A stretch of DNA of 64,000 bases from Flaviramulus_B aquimarinus (GTDB lineage: Bacteria; Bacteroidota; Bacteroidia; Flavobacteriales; Flavobacteriaceae). Positions within the stretch are counted from its first letter, which is position 1. Each line of letters starts with the position of its first letter. Positions 42,669 through 50,101 of this stretch are shown one piece after another. The notes below the pieces were generated by a model, which saw nothing but the letters and a program-made list of their open reading frames with translations, was not told where the DNA came from and did not search any database. Both the position numbers and the translations under genes were made by a program. Where the stretch lies: positions 310,001 to 374,000 of the forward strand of contig NZ_BAABJH010000002.1 of the NCBI RefSeq assembly GCF_039543205.1, in the 5' to 3' direction.

Positions 42669-44639
42669 ATGATGAAAAAAATATTGAAATCAACCGTTGC
42701 ACTATTAAGTGTTCTAGTAGCATTTACAAGTTGTAACAATTCGGGTAAATCTGATAAATCTGGTGCACTTGCTGGCAATGTTGCCGAAAAAGTATATGTA
42801 GCCCCTGGTGAGCATGATGAATTTTACGCCTTTATTTCTGGTGGGTTTAGCGGACAGTTATCTGTTTATGGATTACCTTCTGGACGTTTATTTAAAGTAA
42901 TTCCTGTATTCTCTCAAGATGCTGAGAAAGCATACGGTTATAACGAAGAAACAAAACCCATGTTAAACACCTCTCATGGTTTTGTGCCTTGGGACGATGC
43001 ACACCATCCCGATATTTCACAAACCAATGGTGTTATTGATGGACGTTGGGTATTCATAAACGGTAACAACACCCCGCGTATTGCAAAAATTGATTTATCG
43101 ACTTTTGAAACTACTGAGATTATTGAAGTTCCTAATAGTGCAGGGAATCACAGTTCTTCATTTGTAACTGAAAACTCAGAGTATGTTGTAGCAGGAACAC
43201 GTTTTTCTATTCCAATTCCTCAAAAGGATATGCCTATAAAAGACTATAAAGGGAACTTTAAAGGGTCTTTAACTTTTATTTCTGTTAAGCCAGAACATGG
43301 TCATATGGATATCAAGTTTCAATTAATCATGCCTGGTTTTGACTATGATTTGGCGCATCCAGGTCGTGGTGCTTCTCATGGTTGGTTCTTCTTTTCAACT
43401 TATAATTCAGAAGAAGCTAGCACGCTTATGGAAGTCAACGCATCACAAAATGATAAAGATTTTATTGCAGCTGTAAACTGGAAAAAAATTGAAGAGTACG
43501 TAAATAATGGAGGCGGCACTATAATGCCTGCAAACTACGCACATAATGTGTATGACGAAAGCACGCATATGGCAACTTCAACTATGAAAAAAGAAGTGCT
43601 AACTGTAAATCCTTTAGATGTTCCTGGAGCTGTATACTTCTTACCAACACCTAAATCGCCTCACGGCTGCGATGTAGACCCTTCTGGTGAATACATTGTT
43701 GGTAACGGAAAACTATCTGCTAACTTAACGGTGCACTCATTTACAAAAATGCTAGACGCCATTGAAAACAAAAAATTTGCTGGTGATGCTTATGGAATCC
43801 CTATTTTAAATTTTGAAGATGTATTAGCTGGGGTTGTTGAACAACCTGGATTAGGCCCTTTACATACTGAGTTTGATGGAAAAGGGAATGCTTATACAAC
43901 CTTCTTTATTTCTTCTGAAGTAGTAAAATGGAAATTAGGCACCTGGGAAGTGGTAGACAGACAACCTTGCTATTACTCAGTAGGTCACTTAATGATTCCT
44001 GGCGGAAACTCACAAAAACCTTGGGGTAAATATGTTGTGGCTATGAATAAAATTACCAAAGACCGTTATTTACCAACAGGTCCAGAGGTTACACAATCTG
44101 CTCAACTCTATGATATTTCAGGCGACAAAATGGAATTACTTTTAGACTTCCCTACGATTGGCGAACCTCACTATGCAGCTGGTTGTCCAGCAGATTTAAT
44201 TAAACCGCGTTCTAAAAAACTGTTTAAGTTAGAAGACAATAAGCATCCGTATGCCGCTTTAAGTGAAGCAGATACTAAAGTGATCAGAGATGGAAAAACA
44301 GTTCATGTATATATGACAACCATTAGAAGTCACTTTGCCCCCGATAATATTGAAGGCATTAAAGTAGGCGATAAAGTGTATTTCCATGTTACAAACTTAG
44401 AACAAGATTATGATGTGCCACATGGTGTAAGTATGATTGGAGCAAACACTTCTGAATTATTAATCATGCCAGGGCAAACAGAAACATTTTTATGGGAACC
44501 TAAACAAGTTGGTGTATGGCCATTTTATTGTACAGATTTCTGTTCCGCACTACATCAAGAAATGCAAGGCTATGTTCGCGTATCGCATGCAAAATCTAAT
44601 ACACCCCTAAAATGGTCACTTGGAGAAGATATTGAATAA
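42669..44639 (+). CDS. nosZ: Nitrous-oxide reductase, clade II type
   Basis: Multicopper enzyme reducing N2O to N2 as a respiratory terminal acceptor. The 656 residues start with a Sec-type, lipoprotein-like signal (VLVAFTSCNN) rather than a Tat signal, the mark of clade II. The beta-propeller with the CuZ His ligands includes DDAHHPD, PHGCDVDPSGEYIVGNGK, GPLHTEFDGKGNAYTTFF and GEPHYAAG. The C-terminal cupredoxin carries the CuA site CTDFCSALHQEM (Cys 621, Cys 625, His 629, Met 632), with PHGVSM upstream giving another His. All expected ligands seem present, so it is probably active. Followed by a hairpin, then the assembly genes. Confidence 0.97.
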   Translation: MMKKILKSTVALLSVLVAFTSCNNSGKSDKSGALAGNVAEKVYVAPGEHDEFYAFISGGFSGQLSVYGLPSGRLFKVIPVFSQDAEKAYGYNEETKPMLNTSHGFVPWDDAHHPDISQTNGVIDGRWVFINGNNTPRIAKIDLSTFETTEIIEVPNSAGNHSSSFVTENSEYVVAGTRFSIPIPQKDMPIKDYKGNFKGSLTFISVKPEHGHMDIKFQLIMPGFDYDLAHPGRGASHGWFFFSTYNSEEASTLMEVNASQNDKDFIAAVNWKKIEEYVNNGGGTIMPANYAHNVYDESTHMATSTMKKEVLTVNPLDVPGAVYFLPTPKSPHGCDVDPSGEYIVGNGKLSANLTVHSFTKMLDAIENKKFAGDAYGIPILNFEDVLAGVVEQPGLGPLHTEFDGKGNAYTTFFISSEVVKWKLGTWEVVDRQPCYYSVGHLMIPGGNSQKPWGKYVVAMNKITKDRYLPTGPEVTQSAQLYDISGDKMELLLDFPTIGEPHYAAGCPADLIKPRSKKLFKLEDNKHPYAALSEADTKVIRDGKTVHVYMTTIRSHFAPDNIEGIKVGDKVYFHVTNLEQDYDVPHGVSMIGANTSELLIMPGQTETFLWEPKQVGVWPFYCTDFCSALHQEMQGYVRVSHAKSNTPLKWSLGEDIE

Positions 44640-44684
44640 TTTTAATGCTTAGGAGAATTTTGTTTTAGTGTTCATTTTCCTAAA

Positions 44685-44718
44685 AAAGGCGAGGGTTAAT
44701 CATTTCGCTCTCGCCTTT
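44685..44718 (+). terminator. Hairpin after nosZ
   Basis: AAAGGCGAG (44685-44693) pairs with CTCGCCTTT (44710-44718) over 9 bp. It has few following Ts, so it may be a partial terminator or a 3' stabilising structure that keeps nosZ mRNA above the assembly genes. Confidence 0.6.
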
Positions 44719-44757
44719 CCTTTCTAAAACACTATACTAATTGATAAATTTTTGTAG

Positions 44758-45348
44758 ATGAAAAGGTCGAATATCATCATGTTTTTTGCGGCTATACTGC
44801 CTTTAGGGTTGTTTTTATTTCCGCTTTGGAAAATCACATTAGAAGCACCTCAATACCCTATACCATTAGGCATGTACATCCATATAAATGATTTTTCTGA
44901 TGTGCACCCGCATGATATTAAAAACATTAATTTAATGAATCATTATGTGGGCATGAAGTATATTCCTGAAGCCATTCCAGAATTTAGAATTTTTCCTTTA
45001 GGAATTATCATTACAACCCTTATTGGTTTAATTATAGCTTTTAAAGGAAACTACAAATGGTTCCTGTTTTGGTTTATTTTAATGGCTGTTTTAAGTGCTG
45101 CCGGACTCTATGATTTTTATCTTTGGGAACATAATTATGGCCATGATTTAGACCCTAAAGCCATTATGAAATTTACAAACCCAGATGGGTCAGTAATGGG
45201 TTTTCAGCCACCTTTATTTGGAAGTAAGGATATTTTAAATTTCAGAGCGCACTCTTATCCTAGATTTGGAGCACTCTTTTTAGGCTTAGGTATAGCTTGC
45301 TCATTAATTGCCTTTTTAATTGGAAGGAAAAACAAAAGCACGTCTTGA
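44758..45348 (+). CDS. Membrane protein of the clade II nos cluster
   Basis: A 196-residue inner-membrane protein with about four spans (about 7-26, 82-100, 105-123, 165-188). A periplasmic loop near residues 30-75 is rich in His, Met and aromatic residues (MYIHINDFSDVHPHD, MNHYVGMKYIPEA), and another loop has WEHNYGHDLDP. Proteins of this kind sit between nosZ and nosL in Bacteroidota clusters. The His/Met loops suggest metal or redox handling at the membrane. I cannot name the family. Confidence 0.8.
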   Translation: MKRSNIIMFFAAILPLGLFLFPLWKITLEAPQYPIPLGMYIHINDFSDVHPHDIKNINLMNHYVGMKYIPEAIPEFRIFPLGIIITTLIGLIIAFKGNYKWFLFWFILMAVLSAAGLYDFYLWEHNYGHDLDPKAIMKFTNPDGSVMGFQPPLFGSKDILNFRAHSYPRFGALFLGLGIACSLIAFLIGRKNKSTS

Positions 45349-45377
45349 TTATGTAGTTCATTTAAAACACTAAAAAC

Positions 45378-45815
45378 ATGCAAACACTAAAACACTATGC
45401 AATAATCGTATTAACGCTAATACTCCTTAGTTGTAATGCATCACCCAAGCCTATAGACTACGGAAATGATGGCTGTTATTTTTGTAAGATGACCATTGTA
45501 GACAAAGTCCACGCCGCCGAAATTGTAACTAAAAAAGGAAAAGTCTATAAGTTTGACGCAACGGAATGTATGATTAATTTCTTAAAAGAATTTGAATCCT
45601 CAGAAATAAAACTCTATTTATCAAACAATTATACAGAACCCGAAGCTTTAATCGATGCCACCACCGCCACATTTTTAATTAGCGAAAATATTCCAAGCCC
45701 AATGGGTGCTTTTTTATCCGCTTTTAAAAACGATGTTGATGCCAAAAAAACACAAGCAGATAAAGGCGGGCATGTATATACTTGGACAGAATTACTAGCA
45801 CATTTTAAGGACTAG
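45378..45815 (+). CDS. nosL: NosL-type copper chaperone lipoprotein
   Basis: A 145-residue lipoprotein (LTLILLSCNA). It has GCYFCKMTIVDKVHAAEI near residues 34-50, the C-x2-C-x-M copper-binding element of NosL, then KFDATECMINFL and a C-terminal SPMGAFLSAF segment with further Met. NosL delivers Cu(I) to the CuZ site of apo-NosZ. It precedes nosD by 4 nt. Confidence 0.93.
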   Translation: MQTLKHYAIIVLTLILLSCNASPKPIDYGNDGCYFCKMTIVDKVHAAEIVTKKGKVYKFDATECMINFLKEFESSEIKLYLSNNYTEPEALIDATTATFLISENIPSPMGAFLSAFKNDVDAKKTQADKGGHVYTWTELLAHFKD

Positions 45816-45819
45816 TGTC

Positions 45820-47055
45820 ATGAAAACTTTAATCGCTTTTTTATCAGCCATTTTAATGGTCAATATAACTATGGCCCAAACCATTGAGGTTTGTAGCACT
45901 TGTACAATTTCTACATTGAAAGATGCTATTGCCAAAGCCAAATATTTTGATACCATAGTTGTAAAAAAAGGCACTTATAAAGCACATAACATTATAATTG
46001 ATAAACCCCTATCTATTATTGGTGTAAACTACCCCGTTATTGATGGCGAATTAAAAGGCGAAATCATAACCATTATTTCAGATAATGTAACTGTTGATGG
46101 TTTATTTATTATTAATGTAGGTACAAGTTACACCGAAGATTATGCGGCCATTCGGGTTAGAAAAAGCAAAAATTTTGTCATTCAAAATCTAGTACTAGAA
46201 AAACTCTTTTTTGGTATTTATATTGAAAAATCAAGCCACGGAAAAATATACCATAATAAAGTTATTGGTGATGCTACAGAAGAATACAACTCAGGAAATG
46301 GTATTCAATTATGGTACAGTAACCATATAGAAATAGAACACAATTACGTTGAACATGTTAGAGATGGTATTTATTTAGAATTTTCTGATGACTGTTTAAT
46401 CAAAAACAATGTCAGTGCAGAAAACTTACGTTATGGCTTACATTTTATGTTTTCTAATGATGATATTTATGAAGATAACACCTTTGAAAATAATGGTGCT
46501 GGTGTGGCTGTTATGTTTTCTAAAAAAATAAAAATGCACAATAATATTTTTAGAGAAAATTGGGGTACAGCTTCCTACGGCATGCTTTTAAAAGAAATAA
46601 ACGATGCCGAAATTATTGGTAATACTTTTGATGAAAATACCATAGGCATTAGTATAGAAGGCTCTAACCGGATTGTTTATAAAAACAACAATTTTACCAA
46701 TAATGGTTGGGCGGTTAAGGTTCGTGGTGCTTGTTATGCCAATAGTTTTTTAGAAAATAATTTCTTGTACAATTCCTTTGACATTTCATATAACAGCAAA
46801 GTGAACGATAATGTTTTTAACAGAAATTATTGGAGCAATTATACAGGTTACGATTTGAATAAAGATGGTGTTGGCGATGTTCCGTACAGACCTGTAAAAC
46901 TATTTTCATACATCGTAAATCGTACACCAGAAACCATCATTTTATTACGTAGTTTATTTATAGACCTTATTGATTTTTCAGAAAAAGTATCACCTGTTTT
47001 TACTCCCGATAATTTATTAGATAATAATCCATTAATAAAAAGGATAATATGGTAA
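45820..47055 (+). CDS. nosD: Nitrous-oxide reductase maturation protein NosD
   Basis: Periplasmic right-handed beta-helix protein, 411 residues, with signal peptide ending NITMAQT. Repeated NNxxxxN/ENN-type coils run from about residue 100 to 330 (NYVEHVRDGIYLEFSDDCLIKN, NTFENNGAGVAVMFS, NNFTNNGWAVKVRG), typical of NosD/CASH domains, and the end NRNYWSNYTGYDLNKDGVGDVPYRP is a strong NosD signature. It works with NosF-NosY in forming the CuZ sulfide-copper cluster. Overlaps nosF by 7 nt. Confidence 0.95.
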   Translation: MKTLIAFLSAILMVNITMAQTIEVCSTCTISTLKDAIAKAKYFDTIVVKKGTYKAHNIIIDKPLSIIGVNYPVIDGELKGEIITIISDNVTVDGLFIINVGTSYTEDYAAIRVRKSKNFVIQNLVLEKLFFGIYIEKSSHGKIYHNKVIGDATEEYNSGNGIQLWYSNHIEIEHNYVEHVRDGIYLEFSDDCLIKNNVSAENLRYGLHFMFSNDDIYEDNTFENNGAGVAVMFSKKIKMHNNIFRENWGTASYGMLLKEINDAEIIGNTFDENTIGISIEGSNRIVYKNNNFTNNGWAVKVRGACYANSFLENNFLYNSFDISYNSKVNDNVFNRNYWSNYTGYDLNKDGVGDVPYRPVKLFSYIVNRTPETIILLRSLFIDLIDFSEKVSPVFTPDNLLDNNPLIKRIIW

Positions 47056-47756
47056 GCATTCAAAATCTACATAAAAAATTTAATAAAAATATGGTTTTAA
47101 GGGGTGTTGACCTTGAAATAAATAGAGGTGGCATATTTGCTGTACTTGGTCCTAATGGCTCAGGAAAAACAACATTAATTAAGTCAATTTTAGGAATGGT
47201 CATCCCTAATACAGGCAACATTACTGTTCATGGAAAGCCTATTAAAAGTCATTCTGATTACCGACATAAAATTGATTATTTACCTCAAATAGCCAACTTT
47301 CCCAGTAATCTTAAAGTCAAAGAACTTATTAAAATGATTAAGGATTTACGAGGCAACACTAATAACGATAAACACTTAATTCATTTATTTAAACTAGAAC
47401 CTTTTTTAGACAAAAAGCTAGGAAACCTTTCAGGCGGAACAAAACAAAAAGTAAACATTGTTTTAACCTTTATGTTTGATAGCCCACTCATTATTTTAGA
47501 CGAACCTACAACGGGATTAGACCCCATTTCATTGATTCGCTTAAAAGATTTAATTCAACAAGAAAAAGCAAAAGAAAAAACCATATTGATAACATCTCAT
47601 ATTATGAGTTTTGTTGAAGAAGTATCAGACGAAATTGTGTTTTTGCTAGAAGGCCAAATTTATTTTAAAGGCACAATTTCAGAATTAAAAACCAAGACCA
47701 ATCAGCCAGATTTCGAACATGCCATTGCGTCTATATTAACCAATAATCATGCTTAA
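47049..47756 (+). CDS. nosF: NosF ABC transporter ATPase
   Basis: ATP-binding subunit of the NosDFY complex, 235 residues. Walker A is GPNGSGKTTL near residue 33, the Q-loop lies in YLPQIAN, the signature is LSGGTKQKV, Walker B is LIILDEPTTGLDP and the switch His is in ITSHIM. It overlaps nosD by 7 nt and nosY by 8 nt, so the three proteins are translationally coupled. Confidence 0.95.
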   Translation: MVSIQNLHKKFNKNMVLRGVDLEINRGGIFAVLGPNGSGKTTLIKSILGMVIPNTGNITVHGKPIKSHSDYRHKIDYLPQIANFPSNLKVKELIKMIKDLRGNTNNDKHLIHLFKLEPFLDKKLGNLSGGTKQKVNIVLTFMFDSPLIILDEPTTGLDPISLIRLKDLIQQEKAKEKTILITSHIMSFVEEVSDEIVFLLEGQIYFKGTISELKTKTNQPDFEHAIASILTNNHA

Positions 47757-48531
47757 GATCTTAAAATATAGTTTTTATGATTTAATGCGTAGCCGATGGA
47801 GTTATGTATACTTCGGCTTCTATTTATTACTTGGTATTGTATTGTTGTTTTTAAACAACGACCTTTCAAAAGCTGTCATAACTTTAATGAATGTTATTAT
47901 TGTATTAGTCCCTTTAATTGGCACCATTTTTGGCGTTATGTACTACTATAATTCTAAAGAATTTACAGAGTTATTGTTGGCTCAACCATTAAAACGCTCA
48001 TCTATTTTTTTAGGACAATATTTAGGTGTTGCATTATCCCTATCTATGAGTTTAATTTTAGGATTAGGCATCCCGTTTATATTTTATGGTATATTTAAAT
48101 CTACAGCCATTTGGGATTTTTCCCTACTCCTAATTACGGGTACTTTCCTGACCTTAATATTTACCGCATTAGCGTTTAACATTGCGCTATCAAACGAAAA
48201 TAAAATCAAAGGTTTTGGGTATGCTATTTTACTATGGCTATTCCTTGCTATTATTTACGATGGTATTTTTTTAATGATCCTAATCTTATTTGAAGATTAC
48301 CCATTAGATAAACTATCATTATTAGGAACCATGCTAAACCCCATAGATTTATCACGAACCCTTATTCTTTTGAAGTTAGATATTTCAGCCCTTTTAGGCT
48401 ATACTGGAGCTGTATTCAAACAATTTTTTGGTACTAATTTTGGACTTATTACATCTTTCTTAGCATTAATCGTTTGGGTGATTTTACCCGTACTAAGAAT
48501 AATTTTTAAATCAAAAAAGAAAGATTTTTAA
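47749..48531 (+). CDS. nosY: NosY ABC transporter permease
   Basis: A 260-residue inner-membrane protein with six spans and little polar sequence: FYLLLGIVLLFL, IIVLVPLIGTIFGVMYY, the coupling segment YNSKEFTELLLAQPLKRSSIFLGQYLG, then further spans. It pairs with NosF and NosD in CuZ maturation. Last gene of the nos operon; no strong terminator follows before the next promoter. Confidence 0.93.
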   Translation: MLKILKYSFYDLMRSRWSYVYFGFYLLLGIVLLFLNNDLSKAVITLMNVIIVLVPLIGTIFGVMYYYNSKEFTELLLAQPLKRSSIFLGQYLGVALSLSMSLILGLGIPFIFYGIFKSTAIWDFSLLLITGTFLTLIFTALAFNIALSNENKIKGFGYAILLWLFLAIIYDGIFLMILILFEDYPLDKLSLLGTMLNPIDLSRTLILLKLDISALLGYTGAVFKQFFGTNFGLITSFLALIVWVILPVLRIIFKSKKKDF

Positions 48532-48545
48532 ATCGAACAAAATAG

Positions 48546-48557
48546 TGATAATAGTCA
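48546..48557. promoter_or_regulatory. FNR-like site upstream of the copper genes
   Basis: TGAT-AATA-GTCA, one base from TGAT-N4-ATCA. Its centre lies 29.5 nt before the -7 box at 48581, exactly the distance seen at the nos promoter (41515.5 to 41545). This implies the same activator at the same face of the promoter. Confidence 0.5.
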
Positions 48558-48580
48558 TATTTTGTTCCACGGACTCTTTA

Positions 48581-48588
48581 TAAATTTG
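48581..48588 (+). promoter_or_regulatory. -7 box of the copper-uptake genes
   Basis: TAAATTTG, an exact TAnnTTTG match 4 nt before the next ATG, giving a very short or absent leader. Confidence 0.5.
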
Positions 48589-48592
48589 TGCC

Positions 48593-48991
48593 ATGCTTAA
48601 AGCAACAACTCGTATAATAACAGCTTTTGTTTTAGTGTTTATATTATTTGCACATAATATAAATACACTTGTTATTATTGGAGATTTTATTGTTAATCAA
48701 GACATTATCGCCAAAACCTTGTGTATTCAAAAAGAAGCGCAAAAAGGTTGTAATGGTAAATGCCAGTTACGTAAAGAGCTCACTAAAAACACTCAAGACA
48801 CCAACAACAAAGACAACCCTTTACAAGAAGGTAAGCGCTTGGCTTTAGACCTGTTTTGTTTATCAACGATATGCAAAATTGAAAATACATTTGTTTCTTC
48901 AAGTTTATTGAAATTAAACACAAGTTTTAAAACTCCAAAAATCAATAAAATGTATCTAGATATAGATACGCCTCCACCGAATTTCAGTTAG
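48593..48991 (+). CDS. Small Cys-containing exported or anchored protein
   Basis: A 132-residue protein with an N-terminal hydrophobic segment (IITAFVLVFILFAHNI) and a Cys-rich patch LCIQKEAQKGCNGKCQLRKEL near residues 42-63, plus two more Cys (LDLFCLSTICKIE) after a polar linker. The C-x8-C-x3-C pattern suggests metal binding. It begins a transcript that ends in the OprC-like receptor, so a role in copper handling is likely. I do not recognise a named family. Confidence 0.7.
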   Translation: MLKATTRIITAFVLVFILFAHNINTLVIIGDFIVNQDIIAKTLCIQKEAQKGCNGKCQLRKELTKNTQDTNNKDNPLQEGKRLALDLFCLSTICKIENTFVSSSLLKLNTSFKTPKINKMYLDIDTPPPNFS

Positions 48992-49097
48992 TTTTTCGAT
49001 TTATAAAATCACCTAGATTTTAATTCCTTGTCTTGCTTATTCTATTAAGTGAACAGGACGTTTTCACACGTATTTCAAACATTAAAAACTAACAAAA

Positions 49098-49946
49098 ATG
49101 AAGTTTAAATATTTATTCGCCACTCTATGCTTTGCATTATTTACAGTATCATGTTCAACAGATGACAATAATGATACCCCAATAACAAATGACGTTGAAG
49201 GCCTTTTAAAAGTACAAGACATTGTTAATTCAACACATACTATAGAGTTATTCAACACCATTGGAAATTTTAAAACAGGTTATAATAATGTAATTATTAG
49301 AATAAAAGATAACACAACCAATAATTATATAAAAAATGCAACATTATCTTGGATACCAATGATGCAAATGCCATCAATGCAACACTCATGCCCTAAATCT
49401 GAAATAACAAAAACGGAAGGTAAAGAAACTATTTATGAGGGCTTTGTTATATATCAAATGACAAATTTAGATGGTTATGGTTGGTCATTAACGGTTAACT
49501 ATGCTATTGATGGATCAGATTATACAGCATCTGACGATGTCGTTGTTTTACAGTCTGAAAAACATAATACAATTAGTTTTAAAGGAAGTGATGACAACCA
49601 GTATATTATTGCTTTGATTGCCCCTAACGACCCAAAAATTGCAATAAACAATTTAAAGTTAGGCCTTTTTAAAATGGAAAATATGATGACTTTTCCTGTT
49701 GTTGAAGATTATACAATTGCACTAGATCCAAGAATGCCAAGCATGGGCAATCATAGTTCGCCAAACAACACCGATTTAAGTTATAATAATGAAGACCAGA
49801 TGTATTATGGTGATTTATCATTAACCATGACAGGCTATTGGGTGCTTAATTTAAAATTAATAAACACTTTAAATGAGGTTATAAAAGGTGAAGATGTTAC
49901 CGAAACTTACGAAAAAAGCTCATTGTATTTAGAACTTGAATTCTAA
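49098..49946 (+). CDS. Met/His-rich lipoprotein, probable copper-binding (YtkA-like repeats)
   Basis: A 282-residue lipoprotein (FTVSCSTDD). It appears to hold two beta-sandwich units; one carries WIPMMQMPSMQHSCP near residue 90 and the other DPRMPSMGNHSSPNN near 210. Clusters of MP.M.H are the form seen in YtkA/CopC-like periplasmic copper proteins, where the Met and His bind Cu(I)/Cu(II). It lies between the small Cys protein and the OprC-like receptor. Copper capture at the outer membrane is the best inference. Confidence 0.7.
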   Translation: MKFKYLFATLCFALFTVSCSTDDNNDTPITNDVEGLLKVQDIVNSTHTIELFNTIGNFKTGYNNVIIRIKDNTTNNYIKNATLSWIPMMQMPSMQHSCPKSEITKTEGKETIYEGFVIYQMTNLDGYGWSLTVNYAIDGSDYTASDDVVVLQSEKHNTISFKGSDDNQYIIALIAPNDPKIAINNLKLGLFKMENMMTFPVVEDYTIALDPRMPSMGNHSSPNNTDLSYNNEDQMYYGDLSLTMTGYWVLNLKLINTLNEVIKGEDVTETYEKSSLYLELEF

Positions 49947-49963
49947 ATAACTTCTTAAAAAAG

Positions 49964-49992
49964 CAGACGTATTACAAAGTCTAATACATCTG
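49964..49992 (+). terminator. Possible terminator after the copper lipoprotein gene
   Basis: CAGA-c-GTATTA pairs with TAATAC-a-TCTG with one mismatch over a 7-nt loop. No strong T run follows, so it could be a weak terminator or an mRNA processing structure before the receptor gene. Confidence 0.35.
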
Positions 49993-50101
49993 TTAAAAAT
50001 CAAGAAAATGAAATACCCGTAACTAATTTTTTAAACCTATAGCGAAATAATTACTAATAGGTGTTACAGATGACCTTTGAAAAACAATCAAATATAAACA
50101 G

